Source: Choanephora cucurbitarum (lineage: Eukaryota > Mucoromycota > Mucoromycetes > Mucorales > Choanephoraceae). Taken from it: a stretch of 64,000 nucleotides of DNA. The notes beneath the pieces are model-generated. The model worked only from the letters and a program-made list of their open reading frames with translations, ran no database searches and was not told the DNA's origin. The stretch is from the NCBI GenBank assembly GCA_025331435.1, contig JAIWNI010000116.1, forward strand, positions 1 through 64,000, read 5' to 3'. The position numbers and the translations under genes were made by a program. This document shows positions 46,018 through 58,610 of this stretch, one piece after another (position 1 is the first letter of the stretch; every line of letters starts with the position of its first letter).

Positions 46018-46026
46018 TTATCTGAT
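46018..46026 (-). promoter_or_regulatory. GATA-type iron-repressor site (ATCAGATAA)
   Basis: The minus-strand sequence reads AATCAGATAA including its 5' base, an exact match to the (G/A)ATC(T/A)GATAA consensus of fungal iron-responsive GATA repressors (Fep1/Sre1/SreA type). It lies 309 bases upstream of the siderophore synthetase ATG. Another bare TTATC core is found at 46009-46013. Confidence 0.55.
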
Positions 46027-46067
46027 TATGTTTCTTTTTTTTTTCTTGAAATGAACGTCAAAAGATA

Positions 46068-46076
46068 ATCTGATAA
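46068..46076 (+). promoter_or_regulatory. GATA-type iron-repressor site (ATCTGATAA)
   Basis: The plus strand reads AATCTGATAA, again an exact match to (G/A)ATC(T/A)GATAA, 359 bases upstream of the siderophore synthetase ATG. It is 42 bases from the first site and in opposite orientation, with an extra GATAA core at 46064-46068. Confidence 0.55.
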
Positions 46077-49000
46077 TGCCCAGTTGAAATAAACAAATAA
46101 ATGTACTACATAAACAACCAGCAATTCTTTTTTTTTAAAAGCCAAACTATCGAGTTTTACATGCTTTTTTTTTGAGTTCCCGGTTCCGTTTCCTCTGTTC
46201 TACAGCACACAAGAAACAAAAAGGATCTGATTGTAACCTGAAAAATAACAATCAAGTCGTATGTCATACCGACCATTTTATGCCGCACTTTATTTAACAC
46301 TATGAAATAGGGAATTATCGACCGAAAAAGAAGATAGACTACTTGTATGATTGTCTAGAAAATACATTGTGATTGGCCCTGAAATGATATTTTGATCAAC
46401 AAAATACCATCAGTTGAATGTGATTAGATTTAAGCTGAGACTTATCTCTGATTTCAATAGCCGTTGCATCATGCATGACTATGTAAGCAACTTTAGCAGT
46501 CAAACAATGCTGCCTGTGATTGATTTTTTAGATGGTTATGATATCTTAAAATGCGATCTTGAGTTGACGTTCAATTGGATAGGTTTGAAGATTGGATCCT
46601 CCTTTTTTTTTATCTCTTTAGTTATTTTTGTTTCTCTTCTGTGTACTAACTAAATTTATAGTGTACACAAGTCTAAAATTTTGCTTCTTGTGTATCTTAG
46701 TGCCTATCTGATCTTTTTTTAAGGTTCTGGTATTGCTCTCAGCATTTACTATTGAAAGATAGTCTCCTTCTTAAGAAACGGAAAATGAAGAGATTTATGC
46801 TATGTGTTTTTTCACGTATTTACGCGTATATCTGTATGGTTTTCCGTTAGTTGATGATCGGTAATTCTATACTGTATCAAACCATGCTTGTTTTTTGGTT
46901 AAATTTCTTGTCCTACCTTAGTTATTATATCTTTTTTTGATTATCGAGCCCTATGATATTATACTACTGGTTTCTGGAACCTAGTTCACCCTCTCTCTCT
47001 TTCTTTATTTCCTCTTCTCAACCAAATTCAACATGCTGAAAAAATGAAAAAGAAAAGCAATATGAGTGGTAAGTACCAAATAAAATAAACAAGTGATAAT
47101 CTGGTAATACATCTATCAACTCTCAATTTGGAAATGCGCTTTAATAGGCAACCTGAGAAAGGCTAATGCAAAATACAGGGGAAGTTCTATTGTGTTCATT
47201 TCCAATGCTGTTGTTTCACTTGCACACTCTGCCTTGATGAATCATTATTCATCGGATGTTCTCTTGGGTATGGTCAGGTTGTTCATGTGTAACCTACAAC
47301 CTTACATTTGAAGAAAGAACTAGGGTTACTTATTACAAAGCAAAAAGTGACTATTCAAATCTTGAGAGCAACAAAGCATTTCTTTCACTGTTGTCAGGTA
47401 ACTTTGTTCTTGATTGAAAGGAAGTAGACAGGAATTCTTTTATTTGATTATCTTGTCAAGTAGGAAGGGAAAAAGGCGTAAGCTGATTCATCGATTAATC
47501 ATCCCAAAATAAAAAGTCATTCTAGCCTTATTCCTTTTTCTTTACAGTCATTATTAAGCCTCTCCCTCTTTCAGCGATTGTCATCACATATAAGTACGTA
47601 TGACAGGCTGACAAATTGAATACCTACCCTAATCTATCAAGGAAAACTCTCTTGAGCTTCCGCAAGATACCCTGTAGTTTTTTTTTCTAAGGACGGGTTG
47701 CACAATGACCACTAAGTAATTCTTAGAAAAGGAACGAGGGTTACTGCATAACCTGTACTCACCCCCATCTCTATGACCATGTTATTGTCTAGAATAATGG
47801 AAACGTGTCAATAGCATTGCATATATATTTAAAGCACAAGGATTTTAAATGCCTCAGTCTCCTTCTTTTTTTTTTACCAGTTGTGGTACATCTTGTCTTA
47901 AAATGGTACTCTCTTGTTTTAAATAGCATTTGTTTCTTATCTGATTCTCAGTATAAACTATTTTTTTTTCTTCACTCTCTGTAATAAAAAAAAAGATATA
48001 CCTTTTCGGATATGACAGTCTTTTTTTTTTACTATTGCTTATCAACGCATGTATCAAGCTTTGTTCTTGTCATAATACTTAAAGTTTGTTACAACGATAC
48101 ACTTGTTGAGCTTATCCTAAAACTCAAAAACAAAAATTTATGCTTGTTTGTTTGACAGCCATTCGGCTAGTAGTTAGTATTACCTTGTGAAATGATCAAA
48201 TGAAAAGATAAAACTACTAAAACAAGACTTCCCGAGGTAAAGCATGCGTTGAGCACCAAGCACCCTAGCCCTGTTTTTTTTATCATAAGATCTGTACTTT
48301 ACTATTTTGGAATTTGAGCATGATGAAAGAGATCATTGCAGTATGTATAGACAAAGAGTTTGCCTAATAAACTACAAGAGTTGTTGCTAGAATTTAGCTT
48401 TATGTCAAACAATCAAACTACACTATGGCTCAAGTTGATTGGATAACTGATTTATTTCTTTAGTGCGTATGATAAGCAAATCTTTATTACGTTGAAGGTA
48501 ACTATAGAAGTAGGTTTGAAATACAACCAACTCTCAATTCGGGATACGGGATGAATATCACAAAGACTGCAAACAAGACACTTGGTTAAGCTTTTTTCTT
48601 TAGTTTACCTAGTAAAGTAAATTGTACCCCTTCATTTACATAGTCGAGTTTACTATGCTCCAAAAAAAAGATAAGGGAGAGAGAGAGAAAAAAAGAGTAA
48701 AGCATTCAAGTTTCTCGCGTTTACTAGGCACTATATCATCTAGATATTGCTACTAATAGAGTGGTTTTATCGTAAGCACTGACTACAAAAGAAAGTTGGT
48801 AAGGTCTCAATAAGGTTTCTTTTTAGCCACACTAGGAATATGTATTACAAGCGCAGTTCTTAGAAACGAATAAGCAAAAAAAAATGAATGCAAAGTGACG
48901 CATTGGTATTTTGTTTAATTTTTTGTGACTCAAGAAGATGTTATCTCTCTAGAGTTTGCTACAAAAAGTGTTCTTTTTTCTTTGATTGAGAGGCGTGTAA

Positions 49001-50355
49001 ATCAAGTGATAGCATACCTCAGTAAAAAAGAGATGAAGTCTACTTGTGGTTTTAGCACAAATGGTAGGATCTGAACTAGATCTACAGGAAGCACATAATC
49101 TTAAATATCATTAAATGATACACCAAAAAAGCTTATTTATAAACGATAAAAGCCATAGAGTGCAGTTAAAAAAGAAGAGCTCTATTAGCACTGAACAGCT
49201 GTTTTTTTTCTACAAATATGTTCTTTGAAATATATCTTTCCATGACTAGAGTGTAAATGAAACCGTTTTCAGGCTATAGAGCCTACTTTCAGCTTCACTA
49301 TTACCTACGATCTTCTATTTAGTTAAATACTAAGCAAATACTTTGATTGTTTGACATATGCTTTTAATACGTACATATTCATTGCAACATGTGTCTCCAA
49401 CAAAAAGGAAAGAATGAAACTTTCATCACTTCTCATGCAAACTGTATGTACACTCAACCACTGTACTGTTTAAGAAAAAAAAAGGCATAATAATCAGTTT
49501 TTTAAACAAATAGCTGCTTACTGCAAAGACCCGACATCATACATTTCTCTAATCACTATAAGTTTTGAGTTTCAAGGAGAGAAAATGAAGCCTTTATCAA
49601 ATCAATGAAAACCAAGCAGCAAAAAAAATCATAACAAAATTGCTTGTATTGATCCAAAGATTATACCTTACGCAATTGATATACTCTGAATCCCAAAATA
49701 ACTGAACTTGTGATTCTATCTCGCAGGACTACATGCTCTTGTAAAGTGAGGCCAAAAGTAACTTTCGGGAGTGACGTAAAACTCTCATCCGTTTTGTTTA
49801 TGCAACATAGATACAGGACTTCCTCATGTAACTCAATAGGTAAGACTATACATCATTTCACAAATAAAGAGAGAAGACGACAGTAAAGTTACCCTGACTA
49901 GACCGACTTTCCATATGTAGAAATTCTTTAGTAAACACAGCTTACTTTGATGCGACCACACTTAAACAGTAGACTAGAAGAGTGAGTTTCTTCTTCTTCT
50001 AATGACAGGAACATAAAGAGTGGTACATGCTATGCCCCACTTTAATTAGTAGAGACAAGTCTTGTTGCATCATAACAAAATGCTATGAAACACTATGATA
50101 AATTGAGCAGTAGAAGAGACAAAGGGGCTGAAGAGAATTCTAGAGAAATATCAACTTGTCTTATTACACGGGTTTTATAGGCTATATGATTGTATAGGTT
50201 CTTGCGAAGTTGTATCGAAATGATGATTATGTCGCAATTCTGATACAACCCATTTCTGCTTATTCATAATCATAGTCGTTGCCAAAACTTAAAATCATGA
50301 CTTCTGTTTGCTTGATCTAACCTTCACGAGATTTTTTGACATAACCCTCATTAGC
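46077..50355. other. gene-poor AT-rich region
   Basis: About 4.3 kb of AT-rich DNA carries no ORF with any recognisable signature on either strand; the longest ORFs (46414-46653, 47854-48057) are short and compositionally random. No tRNA cloverleaf or rRNA segment was recognised. It is studded with homopolymer T and A runs. It could hold a non-coding transcript or decayed element that is beyond recognition by eye. Confidence 0.5.
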
Positions 50356-50458
50356 TACAGTAGTCGCTTTATTTAAGAGTGTGCATATTCTTGAGAAATA
50401 CACTCTTATATTGAGCATACTCTTAAATCAAACACTCTTAAATCAAGCGACTACTGTA
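50356..50458. repeat. 103-bp Tc1/mariner-type MITE
   Basis: The left end reads TACAGTAGTCGCTTTATTTA and the right end is its inverse complement, matching over 26 of 27 bases, including the outer TA on each side that fits a TA target duplication. Internal AAGAGTGT motifs recur in both orientations. Related decayed copies lie at 58725, 59113 and 59624. Confidence 0.85.
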
Positions 50459-51020
50459 TTGACATTTCCAAAGTTCTAAAGTGCAAACGTGTTTTCCAAA
50501 AGGAAAGACGAGCTTATTCTGAGAATATATTATGCGGTTATTCAAATACCTTTACTTAAGTGGTTTTCTACAGGCTATATTTTTGATAGGTACTATGTCA
50601 AATTGATAGGTCAAATACATCATTACGATATCGTTATGCATGCTTGTTATAAAGCATGCATTGAACAGGTTATTTTCTTTTTTGAGCAATTGTGCTAAAA
50701 TTTCGTCATCCTTTGGCAATTGACTGATTACTCGAATGGGAAAAAAACTAAACTGGTCTCACTTCTTTCCACAGAAATTAATTTGACTTTGAATTATATC
50801 TTTAATGTCAGCTGTCAAGCAAATGTGAATTAATTTTTAGCTGCATAAAATACAATCATGCCATATAGAAGTAGAGGAGAAAAATGTAAGTTTATTAAGT
50901 ATATATATTCAAAAAAGGGGATATTATATGAGGTGGAAGATTAAAGTATATTAACGAGAATATAATTAGAAAAAGAAAAGAGAATTAAGGCATTAATAAA
51001 TTGTAAGGTCTATCTCTTGT

Positions 51021-51608
51021 TTAGAAGACAGAAGTAACGTGGTGCCATCCGTTCTTGAAAGCAAGACCACCAATAGCAAGGGTAACACCGAAGAACATAA
51101 TGTTGAAGATAAGACGAACAAAGTGGTGGTTGACACCAACTTCAGTGAAAGCATCAACAGCGGTGAAAGCGAAGAAGCTATAGAAAAGAAAAGGATGAAT
51201 AACCTTTTTCAATCAAATACCAATTCACAAGTTTACTTACATCCAGGCTAAAATCATAACAGCACGAGTAGATCCAACACCGAGAGTGTTCAAGACCAAG
51301 ACAGACAAAAGCAAGAGAGTGTTTTCAAACAAGATTTCATGAGCACGGGCCAAACGATCAGCCATGGTGCTGTGCATAACTCCACCGAGCTTGTTTTTGT
51401 TGGTGGCTGTCCCAGTACCTGTTGCAGCAGCCTCAGGATCTTGAGCAGCAGCATTAGTGACAGGGTTGTTGTAGTAACCTGTACGTCCAAAAGCATGTCG
51501 AATGAAGTAGGTGATACCCCAAAGAACCCATAAGGTAAAGAAGGCGATCCAGGAACCTCTAACGTAGCCGTCTTGAACAAAGTTGCTGATACTAGCTTGG
51601 TTATCCAT
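51021..51608 (-). CDS. four-helix membrane protein, MAPEG-like
   Basis: Exons 51241-51608 and 51021-51177 give 174 residues. Four hydrophobic helices are visible: SWIAFFTLWVLWGITYFI, ILFENTLLLLSVLVLNTLGV, RAVMILAWIFFAFTAVDAF, and VRLIFNIMFFGVTLAIGGLA. The stretch ARAHEILFENTLLL before helix 2 resembles the R-A-x-x-x-x-x-N/E segment of MAPEG proteins (microsomal glutathione and eicosanoid enzymes), and the size and helix count fit. The Ala/Thr/Gly-rich loop (AAAQDPEAAATGTGTATNKN) is unusual. A different small membrane family is possible. A 10-base tandem repeat lies in its 5' leader. Confidence 0.6.
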
Positions 51609-51630
51609 TTTTTATATTGCTTTGTATTTG

Positions 51631-51670
51631 AGAGTTGTTGAGAGTTGTTGAGAGTTGTTGAGAGTTGTTT
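51631..51670. repeat. 10-bp tandem repeat in 5' leader
   Basis: Four copies of AGAGTTGTTG-like units lie 20-60 bases upstream of the MAPEG-like start. The copies are almost perfect. Confidence 0.9.
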
Positions 51671-53663
51671 AGAGTAGTAATTGATTGATGAGAAGAATGA
51701 AGAATAAAAATTGAAGCAAAAAGAGTTGCCTTTATATATACAAAAAAATGGTTATTATTAATCAATGACATCGTCAAAACAGTGATGATTCTTTCATCGT
51801 TTGTTGTCATTATTATGATTTGCAGGATGAAAGCAGTCCGAAGTAGTGTTACAATTCTTTTTTCGGTGTAAATCTATGCCGCTTACAACACTTTCCTTTG
51901 AAGGAATGGACTTGTTTCCAAAGCAATAACCCCTTATTTTTCTGATTTTTTTTTACTAAATCTGGCCGACTTGAATACATTGCCATTGAATTAATTCAGT
52001 GATAATAAAGAAACAGAAGTTGGTCTGTTGAATGGCTATGGCTCAATGGATCGTATTCATGTTTTGTATTTTCTGCTAAATTTTGACGTTTACATAATGA
52101 AACTCCAATTGTAATACTATCGGGATTACAATCAGGCGAAACAATACCCGAAAGTACGTTTTAACTTGGATCATGCCACTCTATTATTACTAAACATTTA
52201 CCCCCCCTCTGTCTTTCATTTTTCCACAACTGGCATTGATGTTTCTTTTTTCCTATTTTTGTCTCTCTCTATGATTGTCATTAAGCATACTTTCTTAGTT
52301 TTCGTATAAAGAAAAACATAGGGAGAAATCGAAGATCAGTGCTATAACAGAAAGAGTGAGATGAGCGGAACTTAAGATTATGCTGTAACAAATATATCAC
52401 AATTTTTTTTTGATCTTTGCGATAGCATGATTAATTTCAATGGTCTTCTCAGTCTGGAACACGCCTATTTTATTCTTTAGTTTTTAAATAAGTTTTCATT
52501 GGGGATAGAGAGATTTTTCAGGAAGGCAGTTTGGTTGAGACAATGGCTCATTTTCTATCGAATGGTCATGTTTAATTTCTTGGAGACCTTATTGATTTCT
52601 AACAATTGATATCAGTGTCTTATCATTTCTTGTTGTGGTTTGTTATAAAAGAAGAACGCCGTTGACAAGAGGATGATATCATGGATTTCCAATTAGAGTA
52701 AACAACACTTAAGCTTATTTAAGTTACACAGGCAGAACGATGGTTGAACACAAAGCAACCATGGACATGGTACGCTGTAACCCAACTAAGTAAGAAAATG
52801 AAATATTTTAGCATATCAGTGCCTTAATGTTGACGAAACCATTTTTCTTTCACCGTTTTCTAGACAGCTTTTTGTTGTTGTTAGAAAAAAAAAGAACAAA
52901 ATGATGCATGCATGAGAAACAGTAGCTATAAGACATCTTATGTCATTCTATTTATTTCCAAACCTGTAATCACAGTGAACCGGATTGAACTTTGCTTTAA
53001 ATCAGCAAAATATTAAAATTTTGTAACGATAACAACATTTCTGACAACACGATGAATCATGCATATGCGTTTATTCATTTCTCTTTTTGGAAAAGAAGTG
53101 GATCGCGTGTCTTTCATTTTAGAAAAAGCAGTAAACTCGATATATCGTATTATAGTTGACCCTTTCTTATGTTATTCTATAGAAACTCATACGATCTCAA
53201 GATAGAAAGAAAAGAGAAACAGGATAAAATTTCAACCTTGAGCTTTTAATTCAAACATTTAAGCGAACTGGTTAAAAGAAATAGAAATGTACACAAAGAT
53301 CTTTTTCTTTTCAAGAATTTTCGAAAAAATTCTCCTGATTTCCAGAAGCTTATTTTTCTTTCCATTAGCTTAAAGAACAACTAGCCCCTTTACTCGCTAC
53401 GCTTGCTTTACGGCCGTCATTGCCTTACGGTTTAAACTATGACTTCTCCTTCTTCCTACCCACACCCACTACTCAACCAAAACAATAAAGTTATGAGTCA
53501 ATGAGAGTTACTGTTTTATTTGATAAGAGAGAACAAAGATACGAAATGGTCTTTTAATAGAATGCAAAACAATGAAGAGCACAATACTTTTTTTTGAACA
53601 CAATGTTTTTGGCATGATACTGAAAGTCCTCTATTTATGAAATACTTTGATCAATAAGCAGTT
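51671..53663. other. intergenic region, no gene seen
   Basis: About 2 kb with no ORF carrying a recognisable signature. It is AT-rich with scattered homopolymer runs. Just downstream of the Helitron relic (53400-53500) the sequence is slightly richer in C. Confidence 0.4.
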
Positions 53664-55124
53664 TCAATGAAGCAGATGACTTGACTTGAGATACGAATAG
53701 CCGTGACTGAGTGCATGGTCAGGTGGATGGAGGCCTGCTTTTTTAAGTGTTTGGCCTTGTGCTTTGTTTATAATAAATACACATGCAAGTCTAACCGGGA
53801 ATTGCGTCCTTCTAAATTCAATGGAGGTTTGATGTGCAACTGTATAGTCGATACGAATCTGAAGAATCAATACAATCCTACCAACATGGGATCCAGCAAC
53901 TATAGTAGCTTTAACAATGTTGGTTTTTAAAAAACCTAACAATAAGTATTGTTCTATTACAAAGGCTATTTACAGCGTCTATGCTTCTCAGTAACATTAT
54001 AGGACAGTCTACTTTCAATTTGAGTTGATGAAATAGAATGAACCTATTGTTGATTGAGTTGAGCAATTCAGGCAGATAGTCAAAACGGTTTTCAGGATTG
54101 TAGACTTGATCACTACTTAAGTAGACAGTTTCTCTATCTCTTATACAATTAAGCATCCTTTGGTTAATGACTTTTACATCCACATTTTTCGGTGTCAAAA
54201 TAGCTCTACTAACAAAATAGTTTGAGTTATGATCAGGAGCTTTATTTGTAATATTTGCATAGATGGTAACAGTAAAATTCAGAAGATTTGTTCCAGGTGT
54301 GTGAATAGAATCAGGTATTCTGATGTAATCGCTAGGGATGTCGTTGTTCAATGTCAATGTAGACACTTTGGCTTCTCCAATACTCAATAGAAACTCAGAA
54401 AAATGCTGAAGCTCTTGAGCTAATTCAGGATTGTTGCTTTGTAAAGCCCGCTGTGATTGCATGCTTAAACGTAGCTTCAAAACAGGATTGGTTAATACAT
54501 TCACTTACAATATTAGACTTACTTGTTCTAGGAATGACAGGTAAGATCTGGCGAAGATCGCCTCCGAAATCAATTAACTTGCCATTAAAGGAAACGATTT
54601 GAAGAACAGGGTTTTCATTTTCACTATGTCTTTGATGATTCTATCAACATCCTCGAGTATTGTTCTACTCGTCATGAATGCTTCATCCCAAACAATCAGC
54701 TTTGCCTTTTATATAGCTGCTAGCTTCAAATCTGAGCTTAGTATAACATATCGATTCTGTATTGACATCAATTGGAATCTTAAAAGCAAAATGGGAGGTT
54801 TGGGCCTTCTTCTTTCAGCAGGGCATTTATACCACTCAAAGCTACTGCAATGGTTATTTTACCTACTCTTTTTATTGAGTTCAATAAGCTGTTGAAAAGA
54901 AAGGCTTTGCTGGAGCAACTTGGTGAGTCAATGAAGTGGAACCTTGAAACATTAATATCTCTTGTAGAGTCATTAACTATTTCAATGCATATGGTACCAT
55001 AGGTATTTGTTTGATATTTGTTGAATTGAAGGCTGAGTAGATCAAGTTGTGCTTCAGCAGAAAGTGATGGCTGTGTGTATTTTCGTGCTGATATGAGTGA
55101 CTTGTAGTTGTTATCTGCAATCAA
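53664..55124 (-). mobile_element. Helitron (PIF1-like helicase) relic
   Basis: Read on the minus strand, pieces of one helicase appear in the right order but in shifting frames. Near 54850-54930: FIDSPSCSSKAFLFNSLLNS, a decayed Walker A that keeps its Lys, then GKITIAVALSGINALL. Near 54680: LIVWDEAFM (Walker B). Near 54560: FGGDLRQILPVIPR (motif III). 54100-54500: LTNPVLKLRLS then RAILTPKNVDVKVINQRML. 53730-53850: RTQFPVRLACVFIINKAQGQ, the C-terminal PIF1 motif. The signature set is that of Helitron RepHel helicases. Walker A has lost the Gly residues, and several frameshifts break it, so it is dead. The Rep domain was not found upstream. Helitron termini were not identified. Confidence 0.85.
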
Positions 55125-56159
55125 TAATTATGATCTGATGATTCAAGCAGGTTTCTTCGATTAAACATATCAAAGAGCAAAGCAATGTCTGAGGCATAGA
55201 GTATACCACTTTCTATCCTTCTTTTTCTCGTTTATTGGCTCTTTTTGATTGTTTATTAACTATAAGTCAAATCAGTGTACACTCAAACAATAGAAATAAG
55301 AGGTTAATAGTTCATGTAACTGTTCCACTTGAGAAGTTCGGTCAAGCATAACTAATTTTAACGCAAATGATGAATGATGTCTTTTTAGAACAGACAAAGC
55401 CATAAATCAGTTTATGTCAAGTAGACTACAAACTCTGTTACTTTTGAGAGAATATGTTAAACCACAAACAAACGCACAAGTTATCATGACAGGAAATTGC
55501 TTGACAGGAAAAAAAATCTATATCGACTAAAAAAAAATAACAAAACCTAAAATAATCCTTAAACGCACTCTTTTATCTGTACTTTTGAATGACTGATCAG
55601 TAATTCTATCCTCAATTTGGATAAGCTTAGCAGTCATTTTACATTTTGACTGATAGAAACGCTGCTTTTGTGTTGATCAAAGGCTCATCTTTGAATCAGC
55701 AGCATCTATCCTGTTGATTTAACAGTAGTTGTGAATAAGCAATTGAATTCTTTGTCTAGAATGCACTCCATAAAAATCATTAATTGATACCAGAAGATAG
55801 AGCTTTTGATCGACTTAATCTCAATATCGCGCGCATCATCAAAATGTTCATCTACAATAAATTATGAAACCATTTGTTATCTGTTGCTTCTTTTCTATAG
55901 CATTACTGCAAAGATGGAAATAAGTATGATCAAATCTATAAGCAATAGTGCCGCATCATCTATGACACGAAGACCGCCTAATCCATCTTATGAGACTCTA
56001 ATAAAGCATGTATATTTTCAACATAATAATATGAAATTCAAATAAAATATACGTATATCTTTATTACCTGTTTATCATAAAAACAATGCTCTCTTGGCCA
56101 TGGCAATGTTGGATCGTTTGAATGATTATGCTAAAATGCTCTCGTAGATTTCAATCATA
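55125..56159. other. AT-rich region upstream of the Helitron helicase relic
   Basis: About 1 kb, with no ORF of recognisable family. The position suggests decayed Helitron N-terminal sequence, but no Rep-like motif was readable. Confidence 0.3.
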
Positions 56160-56758
56160 TCTCTTTTTAACCTTCTTTGCTTCACAGTCATCCAGTTTGA
56201 TAATATTATTGTTGACCAATCTGCCAACATACTCTTTCAAGAGCCTAGCATTCTTGGTTGAGCTCTGACCAACTACCCTGTTGAGTCGAACTTTAGCTTC
56301 ATTAATTTGGACTTTATCAGTCGCTTTTCAACAAAGGTCTTCAACACTAAAGATATTACTCCTTGCATTTTGTTCTCACTCTCAAAATACGAGGGGTGAG
56401 CTGGTGAAAATATCTCCTTCTTGAATTAGCTGCTGATTAATAATCAGTCTTTTGAAGCTTGTTGCTTTACATACCGATTCGAAAGTCGAACTGATTGTGT
56501 GAATTGTACCGGCGATTTCTTGATGAAAACACTGGCTATCGAGATTGCCTCAAATAAAGAGGTGATGTGCCCAGGCAAGTTCTGAAACGATAACGCGAAG
56601 AAGGCCTTAAACCCTGATATGTTAACATGGCTGAAGTATCCAGAGGTACATAGAAGCTCACATAAATCTCTTCCTGGTCGTTCTTGTATACCTACACTCA
56701 AACTGCCATAACAGTCGTCAGTACTCTTCTCATAGAGAAAGAACCCGTAGTTTGTCAT
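56160..56758 (-). pseudogene. decayed ORF of unknown family
   Basis: A 104-residue ORF (56758-56444) reads MTNYGFFLYEKSTDDCYGSL, then LCELLCTSGYFSHVNISGFK, and ends RLSNRYVKQQASKD. A further stretch in other frames down to about 56160 contains KVQINEAKVRLNRVVG and ARLLKEYVGRLVNN. These look like broken protein-coding pieces rather than random DNA. I recognise no family; a mobile-element protein is plausible given the Helitron relic next to it. Confidence 0.3.
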
Positions 56759-57841
56759 TGTATATACATTGCCGCGTAGATCAGAGCTTGAAACCTCATT
56801 GAACTAATAGACCGTGAATTCCTTGTTGGGCCCTATATCATTCATTTGTTAGTTGATGCCTAATAGCATGATGGGTATGATTACTTACATAGTACCTGAA
56901 AAAAACATTTTCGGTCTTTTGCATCAAGTGCTTTTGGTTGCACTCATTGCTGTACTACAGTCATATTGAGAACATGTGCCTAGGTATTAGGCACAGTCAT
57001 TTTCTTCTTTCTAAAAAGAGTTTTCTGTACTTATTACTTTCTGTTTCATCAAGACCAGTTTTGCTTCAAGGGAAGAGATATGCTATCAACCCATTCGATT
57101 GGGGATACACATCCCTATCAATTCATTTTTGATACGATGCTTCTGCGCTCACTGACCTTAATGGTACTTCCTTCCACAATATTGGTCACAATAAAAACTA
57201 GTAAGATCTGATGGACACGCTTTGATGAACATTTTGGCATTATTCAGCAGGCTCATTGAATAGCTGACATAAGCAACAACTGAATTAAGCATATCGACAA
57301 AAGACCTAACTATCTCTCCAGGCAATTAAAAGTATCTTTATGAACAGCATAGGAAGTGCCTTTAAGTTAAAACTCCACCTTTTTATATTTATGCATAAAT
57401 TATCATTTGATATAAACGTAATGAGAGATGAGTTTGAGAGGTTTCACCTAATTTTAATCCTACATCGTTTAATGTAAAGAAAAATAAGAATGAGACCTCG
57501 TATATATCTCCAGTATAAGTAAAACGGGCCTGAACACAGCATTTCAGGATAACAAACTGCACTACTCGATATTTTATAACTCCTCTTTCGCGACTGTGTC
57601 TTCTCAGCAAGAGAAGTCCTCTCTCTCTCTTAGTTCTCACGGTACATGTACATACCTAGTACCAAATTGTATCCTCACTTAACTTCGTTACAGAGATTCC
57701 CTACTTTTCCCTATAATTTATCCGCTTCCGGTATGACGCTGTTTTCGTAATGTTGCGAATATCACATAAAAAGAGGTCCATTCATTTTTCTTTTTGCTAA
57801 GAGCGCAGAAAACTTTCTTTCTTGCTTACAATCATTATACT
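56759..57841. other. intergenic region, no gene seen
   Basis: About 1.1 kb upstream of the sulfotransferase-like gene. Small ORFs at 56938-57132 and 57389-57640 lack signatures. No element was recognised. Confidence 0.4.
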
Positions 57842-58610
57842 ATGGCTCCTCTGGAAGTAATTGGCGGCGGTTTTGGAAGAACCGGTACAGAAAGCTTGCG
57901 TACGGCTTTAAATATGCTAGGGTATGTTATGGTTCTTTATGTTTGTGATCGTTATTGAGCATGGTAATTGTTTCCCATTGTCTCCTTTGGTTTGTTTTAG
58001 ATACAACACACACCATATGATTATTCTGTTTGAAGATCCAGAGCAAGACCCAGAAGATTTCACTAATGCATTCCGCAACAGAGACCAAGCAGATTGGGAT
58101 AGAATATACAAAAATTATAGTGCTGCAGTAGATTGGCCATCCGTTACTTTTTATAAGGATTTGTTAAAGAAATATCCTGAAGCCAAAGTGGTTTTAACAG
58201 TTCGTGATGCTGATAGTTGGTATAAGTCTGTCAAGAATACAATTTTTGAATCGTCAATGAAAACAAAAGCTGAAATAGCCAACAACAATGGAAAGAAACC
58301 GCTCAGTTTCACAAAAAAGGACCCATTGAAATTGTTGGAGATGGCTAATCTAGTATGTCTTGATGGAGTCTTTACCGACGAGGAGAGGTTTTCTGATGAA
58401 GAGAAAGTCAAGCAGATGTTTATAGATCACAACGAAGAAGTCAAGCGCACAGTGCCTCCTGATCAATTGTTAGTAATGGAATTGGGCGAAGGTTGGAACC
58501 GTTTGTGTGCCTTTTTAGGTAAAGAGGTTCCTAAGGAGCCTTATCCCAGATCAAATTCTACTGAGCAATTCAAGCAGAGATTTGAACAGGGCATGGATGA
58601 TAAACAATAA
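57842..58610 (+). CDS. P-loop sulfotransferase-like protein
   Basis: Exons 57842-57921 and 58001-58610 give 229 residues. The N-terminus MAPLEVIGGGFGRTGTESLR has the sulfotransferase 5'-phosphosulfate-binding loop (GFGRTGTESLRTALNML), and VVLTVRDADSWYKSV carries the Arg of the 3'-phosphate-binding element. The size, absence of signal peptide and sequence style match the fungal Sulfotransfer_4-type P-loop family, whose substrates are mostly unknown. The family name is recalled from its motif pattern; activity is not inferred. The splice phase 2 restores NMLG/YNTHHM. Isolated by transposon relics on both sides. Confidence 0.8.
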
